NCBI RefSeq assembly: GCF_012427705.1
Contig: NZ_CP048602.1
Coordinates: 372,001-436,000, forward strand
Length of the DNA stretch: 64,000 bases
Source of the DNA: Vreelandella piezotolerans
GTDB lineage: Bacteria; Pseudomonadota; Gammaproteobacteria; Pseudomonadales; Halomonadaceae
Direction of reading: 5' to 3'
Part shown: positions 1 to 11,346 of the stretch, one piece after another
Layout of the letters: every line of letters starts with the position of its first letter
Numbering within the stretch: position 1 is the first letter of the stretch
Program-made: the position numbers and the translations under genes
Notes under the pieces: model-generated
The model's database searches: none
The model's input: only the letters and a program-made list of their open reading frames with translations
What the model was told of the DNA's origin: nothing

Positions 1-2348
1 GCATCACGCTGACCCGTAAAACCCGTAGCCGTATCAAGACCGGCGAGCGTGGTAAAACGATCGAAGTGCAGGTGCGTAAGAAGAAAACGTACGTCAAGCG
101 TGAGGAAGAAGAGAAGCCGAAGGCGCCCGAACCCAAGCACTCGGGGCCGCGTCAGTTAGTCGGTGACATGGCCGAAGCGGAAGCCGAGCGCAAAGCGCGT
201 GATGCTCGCGCTGCAGAAGAGAAAGCCGCTGCGGCGAAAGCCCAGGCAGCCGAAGATGCCGCTCGTAAAGAGGCGGAAGAGCAAGCCAAGGCCAAAGCCA
301 CTGATGTGCCGGACATCGAGGTGCCTGAGCTAGACATCGAAGACACGTCGACAGGTGACGATCTACCGCCTGCGCCGCCTAAGGAGGGTCGTACCGACCG
401 TCGTACTGCACCGCCGAAAAAGGCTGCAGCGAAGAAGAAAGGTCGTGACGACGACGATGATCGCGGTGATCGCGAAGAGCGCAAGCGTGGCGGCGGCAAA
501 AAAGTGAAGCGTGCCGAGCGCCGTGGCGGACGTCGCGGTGGGGCGAGCCAAAATGGCAACGGCAAGCACGGCTTCCAGAAGCCGACGCAGCCGATCGTCC
601 GTGAAGTCTCGATCCCTGAGTCGATCAGCGTTGCTGAGCTGGCCGACAAGATGTCGATCAAGGCCAACGAAGTGATCAAGGCCATGTTCACCATGGGCGC
701 AGCTGTGACCATCAACCAGACCATCGATCAAGATACGGCGGCGATCGTGGTGGAAGAGATGGGCCACAAGGTCAAACTGGTGAAGGATGACGCACTGGAA
801 ACGGAAATGCTGGAAGGCATCTCTTACGAAGGTGAAGAGATCACCCGCTCACCGGTCGTCACCGTCATGGGTCACGTCGACCACGGTAAGACCTCACTGC
901 TGGACTACATCCGTCGTGCGAAAGTCGCCACTGGCGAAGCTGGCGGTATTACCCAGCACATCGGTGCCTACCATGTGGAAGATGACCACGGCGGCGTGAC
1001 CTTCCTGGATACCCCCGGTCACGCGGCGTTTACCGCCATGCGTGCTCGCGGTGCGAAAGCCACCGACGTGGTCATCCTGGTGGTGGCGGCCGACGATGGC
1101 GTCATGCCGCAAACCATCGAGGCCGTCGAGCACTCGAAAGCCGCTGGCGTACCGATGGTCGTAGCCGTGAACAAGATCGATAAGCCCCAGGCCGATCCTG
1201 ATCGTGTCAAGAACGAGCTTTCTCAGCACGGCGTGATCTCGGAAGAGTGGGGGGGCGATACGCAGTTCGTTCACGTCTCGGCGAAAAGTGGTGAAGGCAT
1301 CGAAGACCTGCTGGAAGCGATTCAGCTCGTGTCCGAGGTTCTCGAACTCAAAGCCGTACCGTCTGCGCCAGGTAAAGGGGTCGTCGTCGAGTCACGCTTG
1401 GACAAAGGCCGCGGTCCCGTGGCGACCGTGCTGGTACAAAACGGTACGCTCAAGAAGGGCGACATCGTCCTGGCGGGCCTGCACTACGGTCGCGTTCGCG
1501 CGCTGACCAACGAGCTAGGCAAGCAGGTCGATACCGCTGGCCCCGCCATGCCGGTAGAGATCCAAGGTCTCGACGGCACACCAGATGCTGGTGACGACTT
1601 CATGGTCGTGGCCGACGAGAAGAAAGCCCGCGAAGTGGCCAACTTCCGTCAGGGTAAATACCGCGAAGTACGCCTGGCGCGTCAGCAGAAGGCCAAGCTG
1701 GAGAACATGTTCAGCCAGATGGGCCAAGACGAAGTGGCCAAGGTCAACATCGTCCTCAAAGCCGACGTACAGGGCTCGCTGGAAGCGATCAAAGGCGCCT
1801 TGGAAGAGCTCTCCACCGAAGAAGTACAGGTGGCCGTGGTCTCCTCCGGTGTGGGTGGTATCACCGGTACCGACGCCAACTTGGCGCTGGCCTCGGAAGC
1901 CATCGTGGTCGGCTTCAACGTCCGTGCTGATGCCGCAGCCCGTGAGATCATCGAGCGTGAAGGTTTGGATCTGCGCTACTACAGCGTCATCTACCACCTG
2001 ATCGACGAAGTCAAACAGGCCATGAGCGGTATGCTTGCCCCCGAGTGGAAAGAAGAAATCGTGGGTGTGGCCGAAGTACGCGACGTGTTCCGCGCGCCGA
2101 AGATCGGTGCGGTGGCTGGCTGTATGGTCGTCGAAGGCACCGTTTCGCGCAGCAAGCGCATCCGCGTTCTGCGTGACAACGTGGTCATCTACGAAGGCGA
2201 GCTCGAATCGCTGCGCCGCTTCAAAGACGACGTGCAAGAAGTGCGTAACGGCATGGAGTGTGGCATCGGCGTGAAGAACTACAACGATGTCCAGGTCGGC
2301 GACAAGATCGAAGTCTTTGACCAAGTGAAGGTCGAGCGCAGCCTGTAA
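1..2348 (+). CDS. infB: Translation initiation factor IF-2 (5' end outside window)
   Basis: IF-2 is a GTPase that places initiator tRNA on the 30S subunit. The frame is open from base 3 and reads [19 protein letters not shown] before [10 protein letters not shown], which is the normal IF-2 N-terminal region. The GTG at 66 is therefore internal and the gene starts upstream of the window. About 781 residues are visible. A charged Ala/Glu/Lys-rich linker is followed by the G domain with [13 protein letters not shown] (P loop), DTPGHAAF and NKID, then the C-terminal domains. It is followed 19 bases later by rbfA and then truB, the usual infB operon order. Confidence 0.97.
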   Translation, partial: ITLTRKTRSRIKTGERGKTIEVQVRKKKTYVKREEEEKPKAPEPKHSGPRQLVGDMAEAEAERKARDARAAEEKAAAAKAQAAEDAARKEAEEQAKAKATDVPDIEVPELDIEDTSTGDDLPPAPPKEGRTDRRTAPPKKAAAKKKGRDDDDDRGDREERKRGGGKKVKRAERRGGRRGGASQNGNGKHGFQKPTQPIVREVSIPESISVAELADKMSIKANEVIKAMFTMGAAVTINQTIDQDTAAIVVEEMGHKVKLVKDDALETEMLEGISYEGEEITRSPVVTVMGHVDHGKTSLLDYIRRAKVATGEAGGITQHIGAYHVEDDHGGVTFLDTPGHAAFTAMRARGAKATDVVILVVAADDGVMPQTIEAVEHSKAAGVPMVVAVNKIDKPQADPDRVKNELSQHGVISEEWGGDTQFVHVSAKSGEGIEDLLEAIQLVSEVLELKAVPSAPGKGVVVESRLDKGRGPVATVLVQNGTLKKGDIVLAGLHYGRVRALTNELGKQVDTAGPAMPVEIQGLDGTPDAGDDFMVVADEKKAREVANFRQGKYREVRLARQQKAKLENMFSQMGQDEVAKVNIVLKADVQGSLEAIKGALEELSTEEVQVAVVSSGVGGITGTDANLALASEAIVVGFNVRADAAAREIIEREGLDLRYYSVIYHLIDEVKQAMSGMLAPEWKEEIVGVAEVRDVFRAPKIGAVAGCMVVEGTVSRSKRIRVLRDNVVIYEGELESLRRFKDDVQEVRNGMECGIGVKNYNDVQVGDKIEVFDQVKVERSL

Positions 2349-2367
2349 GGCCGCGCGAGGAGCAATC

Positions 2368-2778
2368 ATGCGCGAATTCAAGCGTACCGACCGAGTAGCC
2401 GACCAGCTCCAAAAGGAGCTGGCGGTACTGATCCAACGCGAAGTGAAAGATCCGCGCTTGGGCATGGTCACGGTGAGCGGGGCCACCGTTAGTCGTGACC
2501 TTGGCTACGCCGATATCTACGTGACGCTGCTGGGGGAGCAAGATCCCGAGCGTATCAAGGAGAACCTGCAGGTGCTCAAGCGTGCCTCAGGGTTTCTGAG
2601 AAGCCAAATCGCCAAGCGTATTCAACTCCGGCACGTGCCGGAGCTGCGTTTTCACTTCGATGAAAGCGTGGTGCGCGGCCAGCACCTCTCGTCGCTAATC
2701 GACGAAGCGGTCTCTTCTGACCGCGCACGTCAAGCCGATGACGAAGATGGCAACGAGCCAGGTGAGGGGGCGCGCTAA
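2368..2778 (+). CDS. rbfA: 30S ribosome-binding factor A
   Basis: A small KH-fold protein that assists late maturation of the 30S subunit and the 16S 5' end. The 136-aa product begins MREFKRTDRVADQLQKEL and contains the family stretch VKDPRLGMVTVSG; length is normal. A GAGGAG-like ribosome site precedes the ATG. The stop overlaps the truB start by one base (TAATG), so translation of the two is probably coupled. It lies in the infB-rbfA-truB operon. Confidence 0.96.
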   Translation: MREFKRTDRVADQLQKELAVLIQREVKDPRLGMVTVSGATVSRDLGYADIYVTLLGEQDPERIKENLQVLKRASGFLRSQIAKRIQLRHVPELRFHFDESVVRGQHLSSLIDEAVSSDRARQADDEDGNEPGEGAR

Positions 2779-3698
2779 TGGCCCGTCGCCGTCGCGGATT
2801 ACCGGTCAATGGCGTGGTGCTGCTGGATAAGCCGAAAGGCCTCTCCAGCAACCACGCGCTGCAGCGCGTGCGTCGTCTGTTCGAGGCGCAAAAAGCCGGA
2901 CATACCGGCACGCTGGACCCCATGGCAACAGGGCTTCTGCCTATCTGCCTGGGGGAGGCCACCAAGTTCTCCGCGCACCTGCTGGAAGCCGACAAGATGT
3001 ATCGCACCCGGGTAGAGCTGGGGGTGATCACCGACACCGGCGATGCCGAGGGCAACGTCATCGAGCGGCGTGAGGTGCCAAGCCTCACCGGCGAGGATGT
3101 GGAGGCCGTGCTGGTCCGCTTTCGTGGCGAGATCGAACAGGTGCCGCCCATGTATTCGGCGTTGAAGCACCAGGGCAAAAAGCTCTACGAGCTGGCGCGT
3201 GAGGGCAAACAGGTTGAACGTGCAGCGCGGCGGGTTAGCGTGTATGATGCGCGCCTGCTGGCGTTCGAAGGCACGGCGTTCGAGCTGGAAGTCAGCTGTA
3301 GCAAAGGCACGTACATCCGCACGTTGGCGGAAGACATCGGTCACGCCCTGGGCTGTGGTGCCCACATCAGTCAGCTACGGCGGCTCAAAACCGGGCCGTT
3401 CGATGGCGACGCGATGTGGACACTGGAGGCGTTGGAAGCACTGGCTAGCCAAGCCGACCGCGAAGCCGAACTCATGCCCGTGGATGTGCTGGTCGATCAT
3501 CTGCCATCGCTGAGCGTCGATGACACCTCGTTTGGCCGACTGGCCCACGGACAGTCAGCCGAGCTCACCGTCGATGAATTGGCACCCGATGCGTTGGCAC
3601 GACTTTATCACGCCGAGACGTTTATCGGCCTTGGCGTTGTAAAAGGGCCACAGGAAGTGGCCCCCAAGCGGCTGTTAAGCACGGTCGCTCGTTCGTAA
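2778..3698 (+). CDS. truB: tRNA pseudouridine-55 synthase
   Basis: Makes the universal pseudouridine 55 in the T loop of tRNA. The 306-aa protein has the catalytic motif GHTGTLDPMATGLLP, with the nucleophilic Asp at residue 47, and the later CSKGTYIRTLAEDIG motif. A C-terminal PUA-like segment follows. The start shares one base with the rbfA stop. It is the last gene before the rpsO leader. Confidence 0.97.
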   Translation: MARRRRGLPVNGVVLLDKPKGLSSNHALQRVRRLFEAQKAGHTGTLDPMATGLLPICLGEATKFSAHLLEADKMYRTRVELGVITDTGDAEGNVIERREVPSLTGEDVEAVLVRFRGEIEQVPPMYSALKHQGKKLYELAREGKQVERAARRVSVYDARLLAFEGTAFELEVSCSKGTYIRTLAEDIGHALGCGAHISQLRRLKTGPFDGDAMWTLEALEALASQADREAELMPVDVLVDHLPSLSVDDTSFGRLAHGQSAELTVDELAPDALARLYHAETFIGLGVVKGPQEVAPKRLLSTVARS

Positions 3699-3815
3699 TA
3701 TCGCGGTAAAACGTTGCAAGGATGTGGCGATTTGCGCGAAAATGGTCGCCTGAGACTGCAAATATGCGTGGTCTCACCCATTCATTTTTAGGCATATTGC
3801 TTACTGGAGAGACAG

Positions 3816-4085
3816 ATGGCATTAACCGCTGAGAAAAAGGCCGAGATCGTCAACGAATACGGCCGCGGCGATAACGATACCGGTTCCCCTGAAGTTCAGG
3901 TTGCACTGCTGAGCGCCAACATCAACGGCCTGCAGGATCACTTCAAGACCAACAAGCAGGATCACCACTCTCGTCGTGGTCTGATCCGCATGGTAAACCA
4001 GCGTCGTAAGCTGCTGGACTACCTGAAGCGTAAAGATTTCGAACGCTATCAGTCTCTGATTCAGCGTCTGGGTCTGCGCCGCTAA
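3816..4085 (+). CDS. rpsO: 30S ribosomal protein S15
   Basis: Primary-binding ribosomal protein of the 30S platform. The 89-aa length and the sequence [15 protein letters not shown]...HHSRRGL...[10 protein letters not shown] are standard. A GGAGAG ribosome site precedes the ATG. A strong hairpin terminator follows, so rpsO can be made separately from pnp, as in other gammaproteobacteria. The 117-base region upstream presumably holds its own promoter and an autoregulatory leader, which I could not resolve. Confidence 0.97.
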   Translation: MALTAEKKAEIVNEYGRGDNDTGSPEVQVALLSANINGLQDHFKTNKQDHHSRRGLIRMVNQRRKLLDYLKRKDFERYQSLIQRLGLRR

Positions 4086-4108
4086 GTTTTTAACGGCCAT
4101 GATTCGAA

Positions 4109-4141
4109 ACGGGCAGCTCCTTGTGAGCTGCCCGTTTTTTT
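4109..4141 (+). terminator. Rho-independent terminator after rpsO
   Basis: GGGCAGCTC pairs with GAGCTGCCC across a short loop and is followed by a run of seven T. It sits 24 bases after the rpsO stop and would limit read-through into pnp. Confidence 0.9.
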
Positions 4142-4240
4142 GTTTCTGGTAGCCGTACGGCGCCTCAACGCCTAGAATGGTGGCGAGTCAAACGACCCAA
4201 GCGAAAAGACAAGTAGCTATTAATGTTAAAGGAAGTAGCC

Positions 4241-6388
4241 GTGAATCCGGTCAAAAAAACGTTCCAATACGGTCGCAGCACCGTCACCCTCGAAACTGGG
4301 CGTATCGCTCGCCAAGCCACTGGTGCCGTGATGGTCACCATGGACGACACCGTCGTCCTGTGTACGGTGGTGGCGAAGAAAGACGTCAACCCAGGCCAGC
4401 CCTTCTTTCCGCTCTCGGTACACTACCAAGAGAAAACCTACGCCGTGGGTAAAATCCCCGGTGGCTTCTTCAAGCGTGAAGGCCGCCCGACGGAGAAAGA
4501 GACCCTCACGTCGCGTTTGATCGACCGCCCGATTCGCCCGCTGTTTCCGAAAGGCTTCATGAACGAAGTGCAGGTGATCTGTACCGTTCTATCCACCGAC
4601 CGTAATCACGATCCGGACATCGCGGCCATGCTCGGCACCTCGGCGGCGCTGAGCATCTCAGGCGTTCCGTTCAATGGCCCGATTGGTGCCGCCCGTGTTG
4701 GCTTCAACGAAGAGCAAGGCTACTTCCTGAATCCCACCGTCGAAGAGCTGACCACCTCCGAGCTGGACATGGTGGTGGCCGGTACCGAAAACGCCGTGCT
4801 GATGGTGGAGTCCGAAGCGCAAGAACTGCTCGAAGACGAAATGCTGGGTGCCGTACTGTTTGGCCACCAGGAGATGCAGGTCGCGATCGACGCCATTAAA
4901 GAATTGACTGCCGAGGCCGGTAAGCCGCGCTGGGAGTGGCAGGCGCCGGCAGAAAACGTTGCCTTGAAAACGGCCATGGCCGACGCCTTTGAAGCCAAAG
5001 TGGGTGAGGCGTACCGCATCACCGATAAAATGCAGCGCCAAGATGCACTCGCAGCGCTGAAAGACGCGGCCGTCGAACAGTTAGCGGCCGCGGAAGGCGA
5101 AGAGGAAGCGGAAGGCAAGTTCAGCAAGGATGACGTGAAAGGCGCGTTCGCAGCGCTTGAGAAGCGTGTGGTGCGCTCCCGCGTGGTCAAGGGCGAGCCG
5201 CGCATCGATGGCCGCGACAACGTTACCGTACGTCCGCTGAACATCGACGTCGGCGTGCTGCCGAAAACTCACGGCTCGGCCATCTTCACCCGTGGTGAGA
5301 CCCAGGCCATTGCGGTCGCAACACTCGGCACGCTGCGTGATTCGCAGCTCATCGAGTCGCTGGAAGGCGAGCGTAAAGACCGCTTCATGCTGCACTACAA
5401 CTTCCCTCCCTACTCGGTGGGTGAAGCTGGCTTCATGGGTGGCCCAAAGCGCCGTGAAATCGGCCACGGCCGTTTGGCGCGTCGCGGTGTCCAAGCGATG
5501 CTGCCGTCTGAAGAAGAGTTCCCCTACACCATCCGTGTGGTGTCGGAAATCACCGAATCCAATGGCTCTAGCTCCATGGCGTCCGTGTGCGGCTCCTCGC
5601 TGGCGTTGATGGATGCGGGCGTTCCGTTGAAAGCCCCGGTGGCGGGTATTGCCATGGGCCTCGTCAAAGACGAAGACGGCTACGCGGTGCTGACCGATAT
5701 CCTGGGTGACGAAGACCACCTGGGTGACATGGACTTCAAAGTGGCCGGTTCTGAAGAGGGCGTCACTGCCCTGCAGATGGACATCAAGATCGAGGGCATC
5801 AACGAAGAGATCATGGAGACTGCGCTGCAACAGGCCCACGATGCGCGCATCGGTATCCTGGCGCAGATGAACGCCGTGATCAGCCAGAGCCGTAACGAGG
5901 TGTCGGAAAACGCCCCCTCCATGGCGACGATCAAAATCGATCCGGACAAGATTCGCGACGTCATCGGCAAGGGCGGCGCCACCATTCGCAAGATTTGCGA
6001 AGACACCGGCGCATCGATCGATCTTGATGACGATGGCACCGTTCGCATCTACGCCGAAGACAAAGCCGCTGCCAAGAAAGCGATCGATACCGTACTGGCG
6101 ATCACCGCCGAAGCGGAAATCGGCAAGCTGTACAAAGGCAAGGTCGTACGTATCGCCGACTTTGGTGCGTTCGTGAACATCATGCCGGGAACCGATGGCC
6201 TGGTGCACATCTCGCAAATCGTCCAGGAGCGCGTCAATAACGTGCGCGACTTCCTGAACGAAGGCGACGATGTCATCGTGAAGGTGTTGGATATCGACAA
6301 CCGCAACCGCGTGAAGCTCTCGATCAAAGAGATCACCGAAGAAGAGAAAGCAGCGTTTGAAGCTGCCGAGGCGGACGTCGCTAGCTAA
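4241..6388 (+). CDS. pnp: Polyribonucleotide nucleotidyltransferase (PNPase)
   Basis: Phosphorolytic 3'-5' exoribonuclease of the RNA degradosome. Two RNase PH domains lie in residues ~1-550, followed by a KH domain ([16 protein letters not shown]) and an S1 domain ([15 protein letters not shown]) at the C terminus. I place the start at GTG 4241, which gives [18 protein letters not shown] and 715 aa, because AAAGGAAG lies at the right distance upstream and family members start here. An ATG six codons earlier (4223) has no ribosome site. Gene order rpsO-pnp is conserved. Confidence 0.96.
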   Translation: MNPVKKTFQYGRSTVTLETGRIARQATGAVMVTMDDTVVLCTVVAKKDVNPGQPFFPLSVHYQEKTYAVGKIPGGFFKREGRPTEKETLTSRLIDRPIRPLFPKGFMNEVQVICTVLSTDRNHDPDIAAMLGTSAALSISGVPFNGPIGAARVGFNEEQGYFLNPTVEELTTSELDMVVAGTENAVLMVESEAQELLEDEMLGAVLFGHQEMQVAIDAIKELTAEAGKPRWEWQAPAENVALKTAMADAFEAKVGEAYRITDKMQRQDALAALKDAAVEQLAAAEGEEEAEGKFSKDDVKGAFAALEKRVVRSRVVKGEPRIDGRDNVTVRPLNIDVGVLPKTHGSAIFTRGETQAIAVATLGTLRDSQLIESLEGERKDRFMLHYNFPPYSVGEAGFMGGPKRREIGHGRLARRGVQAMLPSEEEFPYTIRVVSEITESNGSSSMASVCGSSLALMDAGVPLKAPVAGIAMGLVKDEDGYAVLTDILGDEDHLGDMDFKVAGSEEGVTALQMDIKIEGINEEIMETALQQAHDARIGILAQMNAVISQSRNEVSENAPSMATIKIDPDKIRDVIGKGGATIRKICEDTGASIDLDDDGTVRIYAEDKAAAKKAIDTVLAITAEAEIGKLYKGKVVRIADFGAFVNIMPGTDGLVHISQIVQERVNNVRDFLNEGDDVIVKVLDIDNRNRVKLSIKEITEEEKAAFEAAEADVAS

Positions 6389-6409
6389 CGAGCGCTCAGC
6401 GTAGGATTT

Positions 6410-6450
6410 ACCGCCCCCGCAGCCCTTGGCTGTGGGGGCGGTGTCGTTTT
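6410..6450 (+). terminator. Terminator after pnp
   Basis: A GC-rich hairpin (ACCGCCCCCGCAG pairing with CTGTGGGGGCGGT) is followed by GTCGTTTT. It lies 22 bases after the pnp stop. Confidence 0.85.
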
Positions 6451-6477
6451 GATAGGTCAGGAATGTGAGGACATAGC

Positions 6478-7647
6478 ATGGAGCAGCAGGAATCGCCGCG
6501 TTGGTGGGCGGTGGTGGCCGTGATGATCGGCATTTTTTTGTTGGTGACCGCAGAGCAACTACCTATCGGTTTGCTCTCTCAGGTGGCAGAGTCGATGGGC
6601 GTGACCCCAGGTATGGCAGGGTTGATGGTGACGGTGCCCGGCGTCGTGGCGGCGTTTTCAGCGCCGCTGCTGCCGGTGGCGGTAGGGCGTCTCGATCGCC
6701 GTATCATGCTGACGCTGATGATGGCAGTGATGGTGCTGGGCAGCGTGCTCTCCGCCATGGCCAGCAACTTTGCCCTACTGTTGGCGGCGCGAGTGTTGGT
6801 GGGTATCAGTATCGGCGGTTTTTGGGCCATTGCGGGCAGTATTGCGCCACGTCTGGTGCCTAGCGATCAGGTATCGCGGGCCATGACCATCATTTTTGGC
6901 GGCGTGGCGGCGGCCTCGGTGCTTGGCGTACCGTTGGGCACGCTGCTGGGTGATATCAGTAACTGGCGCGTGGCCTTTGGTGCCTTGGGGGGCTTGAGTT
7001 TGCTCACGGCGTTGGCGCTTTGGCGCTGGCTACCGCCACTGCCGCCCCGAGAGCCGGTGCGGCTTCGGGTGCTGGCCCAACAGCTAAAGAACCGTGGCGT
7101 GCGGGTAGCCGTGTTGACCACGGGCTTTGTTGTGGTGGGTCACTTTGCGGCCTACACCTTCATTAGTCCCATTTTGCAAGAGATCAGCGGGGTCGCGCAG
7201 CGCCATGTCGGAAGCCTGCTGCTGCTGTACGGTGCGTCGGGGATTTTGGGCAATATCGTTGCAGGGATGTTTGCTGGCCGTCACCCGTACCGTGCGGTGC
7301 TCGCGATTCCTAGCGTACTGCTGGTGGTCGTGGCGATCTTCCCGGTGGTAGGCGTAGAGCCGACCAGTGGCGTGCTGCTGTTAATGCTGTGGGGTGCTGT
7401 ATTTGGCAGCGTATCAGTGAGTATTCAGACATGGATTCTACGCACGGCGCCCAATACGGAAGCCGCCACGGCGTTAATGGCGTTCGTCTTCAACATGTCG
7501 ATTGGCCTGGGGGCCATGGTCGGGGGGCAAGTGGTCGATGGCACCAGCCTACCGGTGGCGATGTGGGTCGCCTCGGGGCTGTTCCTCATGGGCGTACTGT
7601 TGGTATGGCGCACGCCGTCGCGCATCGTTGGTGAAAAGCGCCGCTAA
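6478..7647 (+). CDS. MFS transporter, DHA1-type efflux permease
   Basis: A 389-aa polytopic membrane protein with about 12 hydrophobic segments, the size of 12-TM major facilitator drug/H+ or sugar/nucleoside exporters. It starts MEQQESPRWWAVVAVMIG and has a loop 2-3 basic motif (VGRLDRRIM). The pattern RVLVGISIGGFWAIAGSIA resembles the AraJ/NepI branch of DHA1 antiporters. The substrate cannot be read from the sequence. It stands alone between the pnp terminator and a convergent thiolase gene. Confidence 0.8.
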   Translation: MEQQESPRWWAVVAVMIGIFLLVTAEQLPIGLLSQVAESMGVTPGMAGLMVTVPGVVAAFSAPLLPVAVGRLDRRIMLTLMMAVMVLGSVLSAMASNFALLLAARVLVGISIGGFWAIAGSIAPRLVPSDQVSRAMTIIFGGVAAASVLGVPLGTLLGDISNWRVAFGALGGLSLLTALALWRWLPPLPPREPVRLRVLAQQLKNRGVRVAVLTTGFVVVGHFAAYTFISPILQEISGVAQRHVGSLLLLYGASGILGNIVAGMFAGRHPYRAVLAIPSVLLVVVAIFPVVGVEPTSGVLLLMLWGAVFGSVSVSIQTWILRTAPNTEAATALMAFVFNMSIGLGAMVGGQVVDGTSLPVAMWVASGLFLMGVLLVWRTPSRIVGEKRR

Positions 7648-7659
7648 TACATGATGGGT

Positions 7660-7690
7660 AAAAGCCCCCGCCATGGCGGGGGCACACTTT
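7660..7690 (-). terminator. Terminator of the thiolase gene, between convergent genes
   Basis: The perfect inverted repeat GCCCCCGCC/GGCGGGGGC is at 7664-7683. On the minus strand it is followed by a short T run, so it serves mainly the thiolase transcript. It may also slow transcription from the MFS gene. Confidence 0.75.
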
Positions 7691-7708
7691 AGCGGGGCAC
7701 AGCGGGCG

Positions 7709-8887
7709 TTATGGGCGCTCGATGGCCAGTGCAACCCCTTGGCCACCGCCAATACATAGCGTCGCCAAGCCTTTTTTGGCATCGCGAGCGATCATTTCAT
7801 GGAGCAGTGTCACCAGCACGCGGCAGCCCGACGCACCAATGGGGTGACCTAGCGCGATGGCGCCGCCGTTGACGTTCACCTTCGACGTGTCCCAGCCCAG
7901 CTCTTTATTGACCGACAGCGCTTGAGCAGCGAAGGCTTCGTTGGCTTCGACGAGGTCCAGGTCATCCAGGCTCCAGCCCGCTTTTTCCAGGCAGCGACGG
8001 GTGGCGGGGGCCGGTCCGATCCCCATGATGGCCGGGTCGACGCCTGCGTTGGAGTAGGCGGCAATGCGGGCTAGGGGCTCCAGGCCAAGCTCTTTGGCTT
8101 TTTCCGCCGAGCAGAGCATAACCACGGCCGCGCCGTCGTTCAGCGACGAGGCGTTACCCGCCGTCACGGTGCCCTCTTTCTTGAAGGCAGGACGCATCCC
8201 GGCCAGCTTGTCTGCCGTGACTTCACGAGGGTTTTCGTCGGTATCGAAGACCACCGGGTCGCCTTTACGCTGCGGCACCTCGACCGGGACAATCTGGCTT
8301 TTGAATTTGCCCTCTTTGATGGCGGCGGCAGCTTTTTGCTGGGAAGCGGCGGCAAATTCGTCCATGGCTTCTCGCGTGATGCCATATTTCTCTGCCAGGT
8401 TCTCGGCCGTGATGCCCATGTGGTAGTTATTGAACGCATCCCACAAGCCATCATGCACCATGGAGTCGATAGCCTTCCAGTCGCCCATGCGCTGGCCGTT
8501 GCGCGAGTTCGGCAGAATATGGGGAGAGGCGGACATGTTCTCCTGACCACCGGCCAGCACGATCTCGGCATCGCCGCAGCGGATGGCTTGAGTCGCCAGG
8601 TGCAGCGCTTTGAGGCCAGAGCCACACACTTTGTTGATCGTCATGGCCGGTACGGTGTCTGGCAGGCCTGCCTTGATGGCTGCTTGGCGCGCCGGGTTTT
8701 GGCCAACGCCTGCGGTCAGCACCTGACCCAGCAGCACTTCGTCGATCTGCTCGGGCGCGACGCCGGTGGAAGCGATAATGTCTTTGATGACCAGCGCACC
8801 CAAATCGCTGGCGGGAATCCCTGCGAGTGATCCCCCGAAACTACCTACAGCGGTGCGGCGAGCCGCCACAATGACCACGTCTTGCAT
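7709..8887 (-). CDS. phaA: Acetyl-CoA C-acetyltransferase (beta-ketothiolase)
   Basis: Condenses two acetyl-CoA to acetoacetyl-CoA, or runs in reverse. It supplies polyhydroxybutyrate synthesis or acetoacetate breakdown. At 392 aa it matches biosynthetic thiolases exactly. Catalytic residues fall at the classic positions: Cys88 in NKVCGSG, His348 in GHPIGASG and Cys378 in CIGGGQG. A purine-rich ribosome site precedes ATG 8887. It is monocistronic with its own terminator. In Pseudomonas, pgi follows panD, so this gene and the MFS gene replace that neighbour. Assignment to PHB rather than fatty-acid catabolism is inference. Confidence 0.92.
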   Translation of the reverse strand: MQDVVIVAARRTAVGSFGGSLAGIPASDLGALVIKDIIASTGVAPEQIDEVLLGQVLTAGVGQNPARQAAIKAGLPDTVPAMTINKVCGSGLKALHLATQAIRCGDAEIVLAGGQENMSASPHILPNSRNGQRMGDWKAIDSMVHDGLWDAFNNYHMGITAENLAEKYGITREAMDEFAAASQQKAAAAIKEGKFKSQIVPVEVPQRKGDPVVFDTDENPREVTADKLAGMRPAFKKEGTVTAGNASSLNDGAAVVMLCSAEKAKELGLEPLARIAAYSNAGVDPAIMGIGPAPATRRCLEKAGWSLDDLDLVEANEAFAAQALSVNKELGWDTSKVNVNGGAIALGHPIGASGCRVLVTLLHEMIARDAKKGLATLCIGGGQGVALAIERP

Positions 8888-9042
8888 ACAATGACTCCTT
8901 GAGTGAGTGTCGCATTGTGCCTATGGCAGATAGGCGTGCCGCCTATCCATAGTTGTTAGTGGTGTGACTTTGTGTCGTGTCAGGCTTGGCTATCAGCATA
9001 GGGGAAGGTTGTGCATTGCGGCAATACGCTTTTAGCGCCAAT

Positions 9043-9072
9043 AAAAAAACGGGCCGATCAACGGCCCGTTCT
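9043..9072 (-). terminator. Terminator after panD
   Basis: On the minus strand AACGGGCCG-TTGAT-CGGCCCGTT is followed by a run of seven T. It closes the pan gene cluster. Confidence 0.9.
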
Positions 9073-9088
9073 TAGCGCGTCAGTTGGC

Positions 9089-9469
9089 TTACGCCAGCTG
9101 TACCGGAATGGCGTTACTGGTATGGCTGACGTGGTTGCCTTCTTGTAGATACACCAGCGCGGGCTGGTGGTTGTCGAGCTCGGCCTCTGAGTAATGGGCG
9201 TAGCTGCAGATGATGATGCGATGTCCCGGCGCGGCCAAGTGGGCCGCGGCGCCGTTGATCGAAATCAAGCGCGAGCCCTCTTCGCCACGAATGGCGTAGG
9301 TAGTGAAGCGCTCGCCGTTCTCGACATTGTAAATCTGGATCTGTTCGTTTTCGCGGATACCGGCCATGTCCAGCAGGTCGCCGTCGATGGCGCACGAGCC
9401 TTCGTAATTGAGAACGGCGTGGGTAACGCGGGCCATGTGCAGCTTGGCTTTGAGCATGATGGTGTGCAT
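9089..9469 (-). CDS. panD: Aspartate 1-decarboxylase (pyruvoyl enzyme)
   Basis: Makes beta-alanine for pantothenate from L-aspartate. The proenzyme self-cleaves at Gly24-Ser25, seen here in NYEGSCAID, to form the pyruvoyl group on Ser25. The start [19 protein letters not shown] is typical and the length of 126 aa is normal. It is the last gene of the pcnB-folK-panB-panC-panD run. Confidence 0.97.
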   Translation of the reverse strand: MHTIMLKAKLHMARVTHAVLNYEGSCAIDGDLLDMAGIRENEQIQIYNVENGERFTTYAIRGEEGSRLISINGAAAHLAAPGHRIIICSYAHYSEAELDNHQPALVYLQEGNHVSHTSNAIPVQLA

Positions 9470-9502
9470 GGGAACTCCTGAGTAACGAGCAAGCCTTGCA
9501 GG

Positions 9503-10384
9503 CTAGCGACGAGCAGCGCTGGGTAGCTGCACGCTGAGATTGTCGATGAGACGCGCAGGGCCAAGCTTGGCAGCGGCCAGTAGCACGGCGTGGCGCGTGG
9601 TATCGGTGACAGGGCCGAGGGTGGCATCCCGTAGTTCGAGGTAATCTGGCGTAAAGCCGGCATCATACAGCGCCGCTTTGCCCCGTTGTAGTACCTTTTC
9701 GATGGATTCACCTTGCGCCAGTGCGTCGCGCAGTTCGCACAGCGTTTTGTAGAGCGTTGGCGCCGTGGCGCGCTCCTGGGCGCTGAGATAGCCGTTGCGC
9801 GACGAGAGCGCCAATCCATCATCGGCGCGTACGATCGGCACGCCAATGATCTCGATGGGCATGTGCAGATCAGCCACCAGCTTACGAATTACCGCAAGCT
9901 GCTGATAATCCTTTTCACCAAAGCAGGCAATGTCCGGCTGCACGAGGTTGAACAACATGCTGACCACGGTGGAGACGCCGTCAAAGTGGCCGGGGCGCGA
10001 GCCGCCGCAGAGCCCTTCGCCGACCACGGGCACGTGAACGCGGGTCTGGGCCTCCAAGCCGTTGGGATAAAGGGCGCTCACCGTAGGCGCAAACAGCAGG
10101 TCACACCCTGCTTCGGTGAGGTGGTGCTGGTCGGCGTCGAACGTCCGTGGATAAGCGTCCAGATCTTCGCCGGGGCCGAACTGCATCGGGTTGACGAACA
10201 GGCTAGCGACGACCACGTCGGCGTGCTGGCGGGCGGTGGCGACCAGCGCTAGATGGCCCGCGTGAAGATTGCCCATGGTCGGCACCAGCGCAATACGCTG
10301 GCCCTTTTGGCGAGCGTCACGCAGCGTGGCGCGAAGCTCGGATATATCTCGCAAAGTGCGCATAGAGAAGTCGCTGTCGCTCAC
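9503..10384 (-). CDS. panC: Pantothenate synthetase
   Basis: Joins pantoate and beta-alanine with ATP through a pantoyl adenylate. Motifs are [10 protein letters not shown] (HIGH-like nucleotide site), [18 protein letters not shown] and FGEKDYQQL. The ORF opens at GTG 10384. An ATG at 10363 (MRTLRDI) is closer to the usual family N terminus. Neither has a clear ribosome site, and panB ends only 14 bases upstream, so translation is probably coupled. The start is unresolved, giving 293 or 286 aa. Confidence 0.95.
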   Translation of the reverse strand: MSDSDFSMRTLRDISELRATLRDARQKGQRIALVPTMGNLHAGHLALVATARQHADVVVASLFVNPMQFGPGEDLDAYPRTFDADQHHLTEAGCDLLFAPTVSALYPNGLEAQTRVHVPVVGEGLCGGSRPGHFDGVSTVVSMLFNLVQPDIACFGEKDYQQLAVIRKLVADLHMPIEIIGVPIVRADDGLALSSRNGYLSAQERATAPTLYKTLCELRDALAQGESIEKVLQRGKAALYDAGFTPDYLELRDATLGPVTDTTRHAVLLAAAKLGPARLIDNLSVQLPSAARR

Positions 10385-10398
10385 TGAAAAACGGTTAC

Positions 10399-11190
10399 TT
10401 AAAAACAGTGCTCTGGGGCGGGGAAGGCGCGGCGCTTGACGGCGTCATGGTACTGCTCGAAGGCGCCCTGGATGGAGCTGGCCTCCGCCATGAAGTTTTT
10501 CACGAAGCGCGGCGTACGGCCGTGCGTGACCCCCAGCACGTCGTGCATGACGAGAATCTGTCCGTCGGTGTCTGGGCCTGCGCCGATCCCAATGACCGGT
10601 ACGTCTAGCGCTTCGGTCACCGCTTTGCCCAAACTAGCGGGCACGCACTCCAGCAAAATCACCGAGGCGCCGGCGTCCACTAGCACTTTGGCATCGTGAA
10701 TGATTTGCTCGGCTTGCGCCGCTTCGCGGCCTTGTACCTTATAGCCGCCCAGTTGATAGACGGTTTGCGGCGTCAGACCCAGGTGGGCACACACCGGCAC
10801 GCCTCGGCGAGTCAGTTCGCGAATGCCATCGGCCATCCATGCTTCGCCCTCTACCTTGACCAATTCCGCACCTGCTCGCATCAGCGCTGCGCCATCTTCC
10901 AAGAGGCGCTCCGTGGTGGCATTGCTCATGAACGGTAGGTCGACCATCAGCAGGCTGTGGCCTTTGCCGCGTGCAGCACAGCGGGTGTGGTAACAAATGT
11001 CATCGATGGTCACGGGCAAGGTGCTGCTGTGCCCCTGTAACACCATCCCAAGGGAGTCGCCTACCAGTAGGACATCGATACCCGCCGCGCTAGCAGCATG
11101 GGCAAAGGAGGCATCGTAAGCAGTCAGGCAGCTGAACGTTTCACCGGCGCGTTTATACGCCTGCAGGGTGCTCAGGGTGACGGTTTTCAT
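10399..11190 (-). CDS. panB: 3-methyl-2-oxobutanoate hydroxymethyltransferase
   Basis: First pantothenate step: adds a hydroxymethyl group from methylenetetrahydrofolate to ketoisovalerate, giving ketopantoate. The 263-aa product begins [19 protein letters not shown] and has [14 protein letters not shown] (metal and substrate site) and VIGIGAG near the C terminus. It lies between folK and panC. About 155 bases separate it from folK, enough for a separate promoter, though I could not pick one out. Confidence 0.96.
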   Translation of the reverse strand: MKTVTLSTLQAYKRAGETFSCLTAYDASFAHAASAAGIDVLLVGDSLGMVLQGHSSTLPVTIDDICYHTRCAARGKGHSLLMVDLPFMSNATTERLLEDGAALMRAGAELVKVEGEAWMADGIRELTRRGVPVCAHLGLTPQTVYQLGGYKVQGREAAQAEQIIHDAKVLVDAGASVILLECVPASLGKAVTEALDVPVIGIGAGPDTDGQILVMHDVLGVTHGRTPRFVKNFMAEASSIQGAFEQYHDAVKRRAFPAPEHCF

Positions 11191-11346
11191 GGCGTGCTCT
11201 CATTCAAACGTGATGGGGCCGATGCGGCGAGTGCGCTCGAGGCGCCTGCGCTCTGCTCGGCCATTATTATCGCAGCGTCCCTGCCTGCGCGATGTGGCGT
11301 AACCGGCAATTGTTACCTGATTGGGGGCGTGGTGTCGAGATTTGTG

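Noticed and set aside
66..68. GTG at 66 as the infB start
   Set aside because: The frame is open upstream to the window edge and encodes conserved IF-2 residues, so the start is outside.
1515..2486. Long minus-strand open frame of 323 codons
   Set aside because: It is antisense to infB and rbfA, with His/Asp/Val-rich composition typical of shadows of GC-rich genes.
5081..6217. Minus-strand open frame of 378 codons
   Set aside because: Antisense to pnp; no ribosome site and shadow-like composition.
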